The position numbers and the translations under genes were made by a program. 64,000 nucleotides of DNA from Aphidius gifuensis (taxonomy: Eukaryota > Arthropoda > Insecta > Hymenoptera > Braconidae): NCBI RefSeq assembly GCF_014905175.1, contig NC_057793.1, positions 9,176,001 through 9,240,000 on the forward strand, written 5' to 3'. Of this stretch, positions 11,201-24,460 are shown in pieces (the stretch's first letter is position 1; every line of letters starts with the position of its first letter). The notes under the pieces are model-generated. The model searched no databases and was not told the origin of the DNA. It worked only from the letters and a program-made list of their open reading frames with translations.

Positions 11201-13600
11201 ATCCAACAACAAGTTCGATTATATATATCATCAAAAACATAAAAAAAAAAAAAAAATGTATTTATAAAATTATAAATAAATAAAATGATAATATAAAAAA
11301 TATATCTTTGTTTTGTTGAAAATTTTATATATATATTTGTCATGAATAAGAGAAGAAAATAATAAATTTAATGAGAAAATTGCTCATGATATCATTGGAC
11401 CTCGAGTCGTGCCCCCAGAATATTTATGTATTTAAAAATAAAAATATAAAAAAAATAAAAAAAAAATGTATTTATGACAACAACAGAGATATAAACATCT
11501 TGCTATTTGTTTTTTTTTTTTTTTTACAACTGTTGAATGTTTTATAAAATAAATAATAATAAAAAAAAAAAAAAAAAATTGACATCTTTTTGTCACTGAG
11601 TCATACGACAGTGGGACGTTTTTAGGTATAGAATTTTGTACCAATATGAGACGGGGTTAGCCCGATGTGCACTCTCTGACTTGTACGTATATTTATACTT
11701 CACTCTATGTATAAAATTTTCGAAGTTTCATGATGAAAACATTTTGTGCAAGCGCACTTTTCATATACTTAATATTTGATTTTAATAATAACGCAAAAAT
11801 GATCATTATATTAAATTAATTAAATTTTATTTTATTGACTTTGAACTGTAAATTAAATCAATTAAATAACTTAAATTATAATATTTATTATTAACAGAAA
11901 ATTGTATTTAAAAATATATTTTAATTTATAAAATTATCATGATAAATTATTTGATATTAAATGACGCATTGTCATTGCATTGAAATTTGTTTTTAAAAAA
12001 AAACTATTGGCTCATTGCAAATGTCATGGAAATTTAAAACGACGTAGTTAAACAGGAAATAAAGTTTCATACATTAAAAATTTGCGTTAAGTTAGAAAAA
12101 AAAAAAATAAAAAAGTTTTTTAATTATTAAAAATATATATTATTTAATTTAAAAAATTAATCATTAATTTAGCAACTTTTTATTACGATAAATTGTTATT
12201 TTTTTTAAATGAAAAAAAATTTAATACGGTCAGTTTATTGATGACGTTTTGTCCTCAATTATTTATCATTAAATTTTTATTTTTTTCTCAATAATATCTT
12301 ATCAATTGTAAATATAAATATTACTCAATGATAACTTCACTAAATATATTTTATCCAAGCTCAATAGATGTTTAATAATTTTTTTTAAGCTTGTTATTTA
12401 TTATTCTTGTTGGCTATTTAAAAGCCCAGTCAGATAGATAAAAATAATAATATAAAAAAGACAAAGAGTGTACACAGTAGTACTTGTGTAGGATAGAACA
12501 GTGCATAGAGAAAAGTAAAAGAAAAAAAAATAAATAAAATTAATGATAAAAATAATAATAATAGAGAGACAACAGCGGCGCATTCCATCGTTGATCGTAA
12601 AATTCTGCGTCGTCGCATTTGTGGATTTATTCACACTAGGATAACGCGCATTTCAACCCTCAACCAGGTCGATCGTTTACATGAGCATCGACCTTTTTGA
12701 GAATGTAAAAAAATTTTTTTTAATTTCATGAAAAATTAAAGAATACTGATTACTAAATACATCAAGTTTTTTCTTATATTTATTTCTTGATTACTCCGCT
12801 CGTCATTTCGTAGATTTTTCTCCAAAATATTTCGGAGTAAAACGCAAAAAAAATAGAGTAATATTTTCAGAAAATAACGAATGAAAATATTTCTCCAAAT
12901 TTTCTCCGTAATTTTCGCCATTTTCTCCGTAGAAATTTTGTATTAATGAATATTTTTCTGTATTTTTAAGAAACTTCTCTGTAATTTTCTACTGAATAAC
13001 TTGGTATTTATAAATATTATTCTGTCCAACTCTGTATTTCTCCGAAATTCGACCAATAGAAATTCTCGGAAAATTTCTTTTGCCAAGAAAATTTTAGACA
13101 ACATTAACAATACAGCATGAAATTTATCAATGAAATTTTATACATTGCATATTAATTCAGACTTTATTTAAACCTCTTTTTACTCATTTTAAATACCAAA
13201 TATTAATAATAATTAATTAAATATTTAAAAAAATAAAAATTTATATAATACCTAATAAAAAAATTTAATTTCTAACATGTTAAAAAAAATAAGCACACAA
13301 GTGAAAAATCCACAAACTCCAATCCCGTTATTTACGAAAAAAAAAAAAGAAAAAAAAAAAACGGGAAAAAAAATCAATAGAGGAAAAAATTGCAAAAAAG
13401 ATGAGAAAAAAAAAAAAGAAAAAAAAGCCTTTCAACACGAAATTCAACAAAAATCTCCATCCGCACCTAAAAAATCTTAAAATCAGCGCACGCGCGCATA
13501 TAATTATCTGTCTTTTTCTTTTCCATCAACACACGTGTTTTCACGTCAGCATCTCTTTCTTTATATCCATCTCTTTTATTTCTCTGTTTTATATATACAT
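8290..13600. other. long AT-rich non-coding region upstream of snoo
   Basis: No reading frame with protein-like composition on either strand; the open frames present are products of homopolymer tracts. Some patches have higher complexity: 8,610-8,680, 11,400-11,430 and 11,600-11,690, and 12,590-12,700. At 12,800-13,080 the motif 'ttctccg / cggagaaa' recurs many times in an AT background. Near 10,250-10,540 the ends (cacagtt, ttccaactgtg) resemble a decayed inverted-repeat element like the one at 57,749. The region is probably distal regulatory or first-intron DNA of the developmental gene snoo; this is inference. Confidence 0.4.
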
Positions 13601-13639
13601 ATATATATTTATTTTTTATTTTATCTTAAAAGCATCACC

Positions 13640-15620
13640 GACGACCCAACCCGTTCCCCCCTCCCAAGTCTCCATAGCCCTTCACCAAGTCGTCGGTCGG
13701 TGAGCGTGTCGGTGGTCGCGACTCATGGCACCCATACCCTTCTCTTTCTTTCACTCTATTTATTTTAATTTTTTCTCTCTCACTTTGTTATATACGCAGG
13801 AGGCTATTTTGACGGGAAGGTCACATGACTAGACGCTCGGCCGACCGACTCCAACCATTGCAAAAACATACACATACATATAAACTTTATGTATATATAT
13901 ATAAATAAAAAAAATATATATACACATACATGTACACAAGCCTTGTTATTGCCCGCTATGCTTGCCCCTTTTATACTCCTTCCACAAGAAAATCCATTTG
14001 GCGCGCCTGTTTACGACACTCATTCTCATATATGATATATTCTATATATATAAACACATGTGTGTGTATATGTAAAGATGGATTAACACGTGCATGTGGC
14101 TGGTCAGGAACGAATTGGTATTGGAGTATATACATTGTGGAGTTAGCAGACGCGCCGGTGCGGGAGGGGCGCTGTCGCGGGTCTCGAGCAAGGATAGAAG
14201 CATTGACGATGCGTAGCTAAAAGCGGTGGCGGGCGGGGGAGAAGAGAGACAGTGCGGTAAAAGGGGAAATACAAACGCGGCTTGTCGGCTCGACTGGGTA
14301 ATAGCGGGTTGCGGGTTGAAGAGGAAAATTGTCGAGTCTGTCGAGCCCAGTCGCGGACGTTTGCAACGAGAGTGGTGATGCAGGGTGGCGTGAGGTAGAG
14401 GAGAACACTTCAGTGGGCGGTGGGGAGTATAGCTGTCAGGGGCAAAGAAGAAAGATAGATAATACTAGAAGTATACTAGAAGTTGCGAAGATGCCTCTCA
14501 CTATTATCATTATTATTATTATTTGCACATGTATTTTCATCTCACTTTAATACATGCAGCATTATACGAGGTCGTGGAGGACACACTTATGAAAAATCTT
14601 TCTGCCGTTTGAATTCCCCTCTAATAACTTTTTTTTTTTTTTTTTTTTTACTGCCAAGATTGAAATATACAGTATAATGTATATATCGTCTGATGGAGAG
14701 CAAAAAAAAAAATGAGAGACTTGCACACATTAGAATAAGACAGTGGTATATGTATGAATAAAAAAGAGATGAAAATATATATACATTTTAGCATGACATC
14801 AATACAGACAAGATTGGCTGGTAGGCACTGTAGGAGAGGCTGAAATTTTCTCTTGGGGGATTCTGCTCTAGGACTATTGAGTACAGTATTTTTTTTTTCC
14901 TCTTTTTTTTTTGCATATATGTATGTTGATATACATAGGGTCATTGGGCGAGGTGGTAGCACAAGGGGACGATGAAGAAGGACAACCGTAAGGGGAAAAA
15001 ATATTTTTTTTTTCTTTTTTATATAGCTATAATATTAGATATTTTTATTTGTATATGTATGCGCACGCGCATTTTTATATTTTTATCTTTATCAGTCGCA
15101 ATGTATTTTATCTCATTCTAACTCACGTTATTGAGACAAATACACTGTTGTTTTTTGTATGTATTATATATATTTATCTCTATTTTATTTAACTTTATCT
15201 TGCTCTAACTTTTAGACTCTTTTACGCGGTGTTATGTCTCTTTGCATGTGTATCACGAAAGAACGACGCGCGAGTGAACAACATTACGGCGAGGTGGATA
15301 GATGAAGCCACAATATTTAAAAAAAAAAAATTATTTGTCTTTTCTTTAATTATTAATCAAATATTATTAATTATTAACTAATTTATAATACTCATCAATA
15401 AAATTTATCATTTAAATTTTTGCATATATTATTTGTTTATGTTTATTTTTATTTGACACATTGTTGTTGTTGTTATTTTATATTTATAATTTTAAAAAAA
15501 AAAAAACGGTGTCGGTGGTGCGTTTAATCAACGTTGACGACAACGAATGACGAGGTGGACGATCAATACGCCATTCCGGCACACACCAACAGTGTGCCAG
15601 TGTTAAAATCAGGCGAGCTT
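13640..15620. promoter_or_regulatory. GC-rich island, probable 5' regulatory/leader region of snoo
   Basis: In an otherwise strongly AT-rich window, 13,640-13,730, 13,790-13,860, 14,090-14,460 and 15,510-15,620 are GC-rich and keep many CpGs (for example gcgccggtgcgggaggggcgctgtcgcg around 14,155). No credible protein is encoded. Such islands usually mark a promoter or 5' UTR exon. It lies 1.7-3.7 kb before the snoo start codon, so it is the best candidate for the snoo promoter, though a separate non-coding gene is possible. Confidence 0.45.
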
Positions 15621-17204
15621 TAATAAAATGAAAAAATTAAATTAAAAATAACAACAAACATATAGACACAAAGTGGGTGTGGATGTGTATTGTGATTAAA
15701 TATATATACATACAACTGTCAAGCAAAATATTAAAAAGAAATGTCAAAAAATTTACTCCAAAATTTCAAAATAAATTATTAGTTTATATTTATACATCTA
15801 TAATTTTTTTTTGTTTTGTTAAAATATATAAAAACAAAACTGTATTGATGATATTTTGTATTTTTTTTTTTTTTATTTATTTTTTTTTAGCACAAAATAC
15901 ACATGTGCTGGATTTTGCACGACGTGTCTTGGCTATATAAAAACGACGCGACAGTGTTTTTAAGTAGAGTGGGGATTTGACGTGAAGAGGGGTAAAATGA
16001 GGAGGATATATAAAACAAGAGGTGGATAATAAAAAAGAGGAGTAAAAATTTTAAAATAAGGAGAAGTAAAAAAAGGTAGACGGATGAACAACGTTTGCGG
16101 AAAACGAAGAACAACGTTGTTAGTTTTTTGCGGTTTCTATCACTTCAGCTAAGTTTCTAGAGGCATATTTTTTTTATTTTTTGTTTTTCATATAATTTTA
16201 TCTTTCTTTCTCTGTCTCTCTCTTTCTCGTTGTCTATTTCATTGCCAAGTAAAGGTATTCTCCCACTACCAATTTAAGCCATCATCATTTTCTTAGCTAC
16301 AAAAAAGTTACAAAGTGTATGAAGGTAGCAAGAGATAATAAAAAAAAAATAAATAAAAAGAAGACACTTCAGGCCACCGACCCATACCCGTGACCGAGAA
16401 GAGAGAGAAATAGAAAAAGAGAAAAAGATAATAACAGTTTCAGTGTCTTTGTTTAACAAAAAAAAAATATATATATTTTTTTTACCTTCAACACAGACAC
16501 AAGTATATACTGTGTACATATATGGATTATACATAACGTGGGGGTATTATCAACCAGTCTGTCTACCAGTTTTGTGTGTTTCCTTCAACAAATCTCTTCG
16601 CTACGGAAACTAAAGTGAACTTATGAACATAATCGTGCACGCCTTTGCCCAGGCTAGATACTTGGAATTTCATCATTAATATACACGTGTATTTATTATA
16701 AAATAACATGCTTGAAATATTTAAAAAAATATATTATTTCTATCAGTGCATATAGTGAATAGCTAAGAGAAAAATAAAATCATAGGTTGTAATTATTATC
16801 AGTGAGTGATTAATTATATTCAAATTATGGATTTAGGATGGTTTGTGATTTAGTATCAATGTGATAAATATATATTAACTCATTATGTATTTTTTTTATC
16901 TTATATTTTTATTTAAAATACAATAAAATGAACTCAAATTCGTCAAAAATTAAAACACTATTTTGTGTTTAACAGTGAGAAGCTAATGTTTTTGTTAATA
17001 ACAACAACAATATTTTATTTGTGATAAAAAATATAAAATTTTAATAATATATCAGTGTTTTTATTTATATTTAATTATATTATTGTTATCAACATGTGAC
17101 AGTGCAATACAATGATTTTTTTTGAATTTTAAAAATCGAAAAAAAAAAGAAGAAAAAAAAACCATTGATAAATTATTATTATTATGACTGACAAGTGAAA
17201 TTAT

Positions 17205-17236
<32 letters not shown>

Positions 17237-17345
17237 ACGTTTAATTTCATTAATTTAATTTAATTTTTTTTTTCATATTGAGTAATATTATGCTCCAATT
17301 ATATGTGTTTTATTGAAAAATAAAAAAAAAAAAAAATAATTAAAA
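15621..17345. other. AT-rich leader/intron DNA directly 5' of snoo
   Basis: Non-coding. It contains poly-purine and poly-pyrimidine tracts, a moderately complex patch at 16,540-16,680, a T-tract of about 28 nt at 17,208-17,236, and an A-tract at 17,322-17,335 just before the start codon. The T- and A-tracts could pair in a transcript leader. Nothing else recognised. Confidence 0.4.
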
Positions 17346-20094
17346 ATGGAGACACTTATGCCAAGTAATGTATCAAGTCAAACTTATACACCACAATTAA
17401 AAACAGTGTTAAAAACATATCAATTAACAGCAGTTAAAAGTTTACAAGGGCCCAGTTCAGCATTATTGGGTATGGACTGTAAAAATAATATAAATGAACA
17501 AACAAATTATAATTTTTCACATATAACACGTAATCCACATGTATATCATGATAAGTATCATGATTTAAATATAAATAATAAAGAATGTAAAAAATTAGAT
17601 GATATTAATAAAAAAAATATATTAATAAAAAAATTAGATGATTCAGATGATGATAATGATTTATTATTAAATTCAAAAACAATAATAAATAATGATAATA
17701 AAAAAATATTAGAATTTACAATTCCAATATTAACAACATCTGATCAAAATTGTTCTGAAAGATGTGAAACAATATTAGAAAATGAAAGAATATCATGTTT
17801 TATTGTTGGTGGTGAAAGACGTCTTTGTTTACCACAAATATTAAATACTGTATTACAAGATTTTTCATTACAACAAATTAATCAAGTTTGTGATGAATTA
17901 CAAATATATTGTTCACGTTGTACGCATGATCAACTTGAAGAATTAAAATTATCTGGTATATTACCAAGAAATGCACCATCTTGTGGACTCATAACACAAA
18001 CTGATGCTGAAAGACTTGTATCATCATTATTATTACGTGCTGAAGTTTGTGAATTATTAATGAAAAATAATGATTTATGTAAATTAAATAATAATAATAT
18101 TATTAATTGTAAAAAATTAATAATTGATGATAATGATGATAATAATATTTGTAAATTTAAAGTATATCATGAATGTTTTGGTAAATGTAAAGGTATATTT
18201 TATTCTGAATTATTTGATTATGAAGATGCATCATGTATTGAATGTCTTGAATGTGGTTGTAAATTTTCACCACAAAAATTTGTACGTCATGCACATAGTC
18301 AATTGGAAAATCGTACATGTCATTGGGGTTTTGACTCAAAAAATTGGCGTTCATATTTATTACTCTCAAGGGATCAACCACATTATACCAAGGTCGTTAG
18401 CCTGTTTACAAATATTAAGCAAAGATATCCTGTGGCCCGTTACAAAAGAAAGTCTGAGGTAAATTTCGTCATAGTAATTTATTTCTTAGAAATTATTTAT
18501 GTTAATATTATTAATTGATAAGTATAATATTTATTTATTTAGTTTAAACAAGAAGAAAAAATTATTAAAAAAATTAAAAAAGATGATTGTTCTGGAGTTT
18601 ATCCAGTAAATGGTATTGGATTATATCCAGCATCGCCTGCAGCTGGATCTGATCATTACCTACAAATGCAATGGGCCGTTCTTGAACTTGCATCCAGAAC
18701 ATCATCAGCATTTAGACCCTGGAGTGCTGCTGTTGGATCTTGTAAACCAAGAGAAAGGTAATATTTAAATATAAAATTTATTATAATTATTATTAATTTT
18801 TAACTGTCAAAAGTAACAAGTATTTTATATTTTTTTTTTAAAAATAAAATATTTATATATTATCACAAGAGAATTATTATATTTGCTAAATGGATTTTTA
18901 AAAGTATCATTAACGTTTTTTGTTTTTTTCTCATTTAATATTTATTACATGTTGATAAAAATAAAAATTTATGTATACCATTAATTTTTTTTGTTGTTTG
19001 CGTATATAAAATTAATGTTTTTTTTTTTCAAAAATAGTACACCAATGGTGCCAGCTTATCTTAGTCGTGGTCCACCAGTACTTCAACATCCTGAAAGAGT
19101 TGTACCAATGTCAGAATGTGAACGTTTTGAGCCACATTATCAGCCAAATGTTGCATTAGCACCAATTATAACTCCACAAATAAATTCATCAGCAATACAA
19201 GCAGTATCATTACAACGTCGTCAACAACATGAACGTCATCGTGTAAATAATAATCGTCCAACAATAACACCACCACCACCACTATCATCATCATTATTAC
19301 CATCACAATTAGTAAAACCACCACAACTGACTCCACCATCACCACCACCACCATCGTCATCATCATCATTATCATCATTAAACATAGCAAAATTAGACAG
19401 CCATCAAGTCACTATTAAAATTGAACGACCATCATCACCTAGTCCTGATTTAACTAATGACTATGGTTCTTGTAGTCCAAATGATAATCAAGATGAAATT
19501 ATAAATCGACCAAAAGTCATAAAAATGACACCAATTATTAATAATGATAGTAATAATAGTAATAGTAATAATAAAAATAATGACAATGATGATGAAGATA
19601 ATGATAATGACGACGAGGATGATGATGATGATGACGATGATGAAGAAGAAAGTTCAGCAGCAGTAACATCATCAACAGTTACAATGGAACCATTGACATT
19701 ACAACAAAATACAACATTATCATCACAAGAATTATTAATAAATAATAATTGTGAAAATACAATTATTGAATTAGAAAAAAAATTAATAGCTCTTAATGTA
19801 CCACATGATGTTATATTATTAACAAGAAAAATTGCAAATGAATTAAGTGATCTTAAAATACGTAAACATAATGATGAAATTGAAATAACAAGATTACGTT
19901 GTGAAATTGAAAAACAAAAAAATATAATAAAACATGATGCTATTATTGATAATAATGAAAATAATAATATTGAAAATTCTAGTAATGTTGATAGTACTGA
20001 TTCTAATAATATAATTAATAAAAAAATAATAACACCATTAAATAATAAAAATAATGAGTCGGAAAATTCAATAATTATTTGTAAAAAAAACTAG
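17346..20094 (+). CDS. snoo: Ski/Sno family transcriptional co-repressor (Snoo)
   Basis: Exons 17346-18458, 18543-18757 and 19038-20094 join in frame (2,385 nt, 794 aa). The DHD/Ski-Sno-Dac domain is at about residues 135-235 (ERCETILENERISCFIVGG, LPQILNTVLQDFSLQQIN, CGLITQTDAERL). The SAND-like Smad4-binding domain is at about 271-340, with its Cys/His zinc ligands and the TCHWGFDSKNWRSYLLL motif. A C-terminal coiled coil lies near 683-741. Between them are Pro/Ser, Asn and acidic low-complexity stretches, including a long Asp/Glu run. Ski/Sno proteins bind Smads and N-CoR-type co-repressors and damp TGF-beta/Dpp and activin signalling in the nucleus. The domains match Ski/Sno, not the Fussel/SKOR or Dac branches. 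The start ATG has an A-rich leader. Confidence 0.92.
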
Positions 20095-23000
20095 AATTTT
20101 TATGAAAAAAAAAAAAAACATTAAATTCTAATCTTCCTATTATGATAAATGATATATTTATCAAAACATAAAAATGCTCACAAATTAAGTGTACAGTGAA
20201 TTCGATAAATAACTAAATTATAGTTTATTATTTATTTGTTTAAATTTTTATTTTTTATTTTTCATCAATAAAACTGTCTTGATTATGTGATATATACGAT
20301 GAAGCCTTTAACACTATTAATATTTAATTTTCATTAATTCTCAGTAATTTTTATTTTTTTAAATTAACGTAAACTTTTTATCGACAGTTTTTGTTTACAT
20401 ACTGATAATCGGTTAATATTATTGGGAATGATAAAAATTATATAAAAATTAAAAACATAAAATTGCCCAATGAATATTTATCGATAATTAATTTGGGCAT
20501 AGATAAAAAAATTATTTCATTATATCGTTAATATAATTTGACGCATTGATAAATAATTTATAGTAAAATATATATAATTACTACAATAACAATAGTAATA
20601 ATTAAAAAAAGAAAAAATAACAAAAAAAAAAAAAAAAAACAGTTAGATTGCTTTCCATTAACCTTCTTTAAGTAATTACATTATAATCGTGTAAATAGAT
20701 TCTCTTGTCATATAGAGTTATGTTAATTATTATTAAAATAATATGCGAATTATTGCAAAAAGTACAAAAACCCTAGGTGCTACGTTGTTAATCTAGGTAA
20801 ATGATTAATAATTTTTAATGATTTTAAATCAATATATATATAATTACTATATTAAATTGTAAAAAAAAAAACAAATTGGGATGCATTGATAACGCTTTTT
20901 AACGGTTTTATTAATATTATTATTGTTTTCTTGTTATTTTATTATTATTATTCGTTCTTATTGTATAATTTGTTTTTTCTTCAAAATAAGTCAACAGTTA
21001 TATATACAGCTTAACTGTATGTAAAATAAAAATCTCAAAATAATAAAAGTGATACTGCCAAATGATGAAACAAGTCATAATAAATTTGCATGTATAAAAA
21101 GAAAATAATGAAAAAAAAAAAATTATTATATATATATTAACAAAAAAAAGCATAAATCGATAAAAATAAGTCGTGAAATTTTTCAGTATTTGATTTGTAA
21201 GGTGATAAGTGTTATCGTATAATTTTTATTATTATTTTATATAACAAAAAAAAAAAAAAAGCGCTCGATGAATATTTATTGCATAAGAAAGCGTAGTCAA
21301 TGCTCCTGTTTTTACTAACACGACGCAATTGACCTTGACAAATGTCCATGAAATAAATTTCATTTATAGTTGCAAAATGAAAAAAGAAGATGGAAAAAAA
21401 AAACACTATGTGGATACTAACTTTCTCTTTATCAAGTCAAAAAAAAAATAAATAACGTACTATTCTTGTTTTATACAAAATAAATTATGATAAATATTTA
21501 GTCATTAGAAAAAGAAAAAAAAAATAAATTAAAATAATAATAATAATACGAAAATAACAAATGGAAAAAAAAAAATTATTCACTGCGATATTTCGTAAAT
21601 TATGGTAAATTAAAAATTGTCAACGAGATTGAAGGACAAAAAAAAAAAAAAAAATATTAAAAATTATTTGATTATATATAGAAATATTTCACTGCTGGGT
21701 TGTGGATTTTTTAGTCTACGTAAATAAATTTACTTGAATAAGAATTTAAATAAAAAAAAAAAAAACGTTATATTATAATATCTATGCTCATTTAGTAAGT
21801 TTTTCGAAAAAAAAAAAAAAAAATTAAATATTAAAATTAAGTTTTAGAATAACGGTTTGGGTGTAAATTTAGAAAATTCAAATTGTTTTTGTTTATTCGA
21901 GTTTAAAAAAAAAAAAAAAGACAAAATTATTAAGTTAAATTTTTTGTGAGATTTTTTAAATGTGTACTTTACAATCCAGCAGTCTTTTTAATTTTTCTTC
22001 TTTTTGTTATAACTTTTATTTATTCAATATAGTAAAGAAAAAAAAAAAAAATTAATATGCCATATTAACAAGCTAATTATGTAACGTTAATCTGTGTAAT
22101 CAATCCCGTGAACAATAACATGAAAGAACCATAATTAAACTAAGAATCCCACCTAAGATAAAGAAAAAAAAATAGTCTACATATTTCTTACACACTCTGA
22201 GTTATATATTAAAAAAAAACGATAAATATTAAAATTAAAAACGAAAAATAACCAATAAAAAGAAGCAAATTTAAAAAATAATATATAACATTTATATCAC
22301 GTACTGCTCGGTTTTTAATAAATACAAAAAAAACAAATATTTAAAAAAACCAGTTAAATTGTGTCTCTTTAAAAAATTTTTATTCTAATTTATATACATT
22401 TAATTATTATTATTATTTATATTTTTATCTCAATAATAATGCAAATAAAAACGTCATAATAATTAAAAATTAATAATAATAATAAAAAAAACATAATGTG
22501 TATTTTAAAATTTAAAAAAAAAAAAACAAACAAAATAGGATAAAAATGTATCTTGGAAATTTTTGTTATACATATATTTACGCAAATTTATGACATACCC
22601 GAATTTAAAAAAAAAAAAAAACGCGTGTAATTGTTATCTATTTTTAATTTTATTTATTTTTTATTTTGATATTATAATTGCGTTCTTGATGACTGATTAT
22701 ATCGTCGATGGAGCTCTTGATCAATTTTTAAAATTAAAATTTTTTTTTTATTTTTATTATTTGTATGATTTTTGACGAAAAAAAAAAAAACATTAATTAT
22801 TAGACGTTTATCTATTGTGACCTAAATTTATAGATATAAATATTGTTGATTAAAATTGGATATAATTATTTAAAAAAAAAATTGATGATAGGAAAAATAT
22901 GATTTATGCAATAATGAGATTTTTACATCTCTAAGACTTTTTTTTTTTTTTGATGAATCCAAATGATTCTTTAGCTCAATGTAATCTATAGTTAAAAAAT

Positions 23001-23669
23001 TAATTTTTTTTTTGTTTTGTTAATCATGTTTTTCTTGGTAAAATAATAAAGAAAAATAATAATAATACTCCAATGAAAAAAAGTAAAAAAAAAATATAAT
23101 AAAAAAATTAAATAATTGTCGACAATTCTTTACTACTTAAAATATAGTACCTGCAATTGGCTGAAGCCTAAAATTTTTGTGATCAGAGTTTCACGATACA
23201 TAATATGACGATGCATGTACTGTTAACTTGGTGCAAATAATAATAATTATTTTATTAATTAATAAAAATTTTATTTTATTTTTTCGTTAAATAAATAAAA
23301 AAAAACAAAACAATTTTTTTAATTTTTTATTCATTTCATTAACTTTTTTATTATTAAAAAAAGAAAAAAAAAAATTTTTTTTCTTGTATCTAACTATTGT
23401 TTATTTGATAATTAATTACTATATTTGAATTTTTTTTTCTTTCGGGCTTTTAACTAGTCGTTGCATAATTAAGAAAAATAAATCTCTGACAAAAAGTACA
23501 AAAAAAATTTAATTGCCAAGTATTGTTAATCATAAATGTTACTAATGATTAGCATTATTATTATTTTTTTTTTTCTAATTATTATTATGAGGGAAATTGA
23601 ATGTTATTTATCCTTCATGCTGTGTCATATTTGAAATTCGAGAATACTCAAATAAATAATTTAAAAAAA
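20095..23669. other. snoo 3' UTR and downstream A-tract-rich DNA
   Basis: A polyadenylation signal AATAAA occurs at 20,267-20,272 and others follow. From about 20,600 to 22,900 there are roughly twenty A-runs of nine or more on the plus strand and few T-runs. No coding sequence seen. It could be a long 3' UTR of snoo or untranscribed spacer. Confidence 0.45.
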
Positions 23670-24460
23670 AATTGTATATAGTTGTCCAGTAATTATTTAT
23701 AATAATAATGTGTCGTGACTGAATCAACTTGAGAGTAACTCGATCCATCAAGTCTAAATTTGTCGAAAATCAATAGTGCTAAAATTTGACTGCATTTTGT
23801 TGTAACGACTTTATTCCATGCGTTGTCATATAAAAAAATAAAAACAACAGCAATCATTGTATGCACACATGTCATGTAATTTTTTCAATTGCAAAAATAG
23901 CCAAATAAAAAGTAGAACAAGAGTTGTTTTGAAAAAAAGAAAGTAATACCAAGATCAAAGGTCAATTTAATCATGAAAAAAAATTATAATAAAAATTTAT
24001 TATTTTGCATTCATGCAATTGATAAAATAAACTAATCAATTCGAAATTAAATTTAAAAATGAAAAAATATTTCTAAATAAATAAATTTAAAAAAAATTTG
24101 ATTAAATTTTTTTTTTTTATATATACTATCATTTCTTTTTAATGCATAATAAATTTTTTTAATTTCAATGATCTTTTTAACACGCAAAATGATAAAAACA
24201 AATTAAAAATGAAATAATAATTCATACAGGGTAGAGCGAGGTGTAGAGTCGATAGTTGTACATTGCACCCCGGTACTCAACACAACGAGGATCACCCTCA
24301 ATGTCTCGCGTGAAGCTTGACGGTCTAGATGAGTATTTTTATCGTGAAATATACAAAAGTTAAGTTCTCGAATAATAAACATACATGGTCACAGGACAGC
24401 TAAGTGACTTAGTTGTATGAAACATTGAAACATTGAAAAAAAATACAATATAATATAGTG
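23670..24460. repeat. P block, copy A of a four-copy array repeat
   Basis: This stretch recurs at 45,115-45,690, 48,820-49,290 (shortened) and 50,490-51,120. Shared landmarks in order are: 'gttgtaacgactttattccatg', 'gcacacatgtcatgtaatttt', 'agatcaaaggtcaatttaatcat', 'atgatctttttaacacgc', and 'gggtagagcgaggtg' followed by a higher-GC stretch to about 24,330. The last part holds an exon-like reading frame (separate entry). Copy A lies just 5' of the intact IR gene. Confidence 0.8.
24222..24324 (-). other. unrecognised exon-like reading frame inside P block (copy A)
   Basis: On the minus strand an acceptor-like ...tactcatctag (with a branch-point-like tactcat) is followed by an open 34-codon frame ending in TGA. 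It contains SFTRDIEGDPRCVEY and GAMYNYRLYTSLYP. A possible donor gtatga overlaps the stop, so it could be an internal exon. The same frame stays open in copy B (45,524-45,626; same length) and copy D (50,900-50,999; a net 3-bp loss keeps frame). Copies A and B differ at five positions I could see, all changing the amino acid. I do not recognise the family. It may be a fragment of a gene carried along by the duplications. Confidence 0.4.

Noticed and set aside
11432..12921. Several Phe/Ile/Tyr-rich minus-strand reading frames of 60-77 codons upstream of snoo
   Set aside because: They are products of poly-A/T and TAA/TAT repeats, with no domain, no conservation cue and no gene-like codon use.
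13277..14962. Lys-rich and Ser/Arg-rich open frames around the GC island
   Set aside because: Overlapping frames on both strands over simple repeats and CpG-rich DNA; compositions are not protein-like. Treated as regulatory/leader sequence.
18157..19390. Antisense frames within snoo exons (Met/Val-rich at 19,166-19,390; another at 18,157-18,381)
   Set aside because: They are complements of Asn/Asp/Ser repeats and of the SAND-domain coding sequence, which is clearly the real frame.
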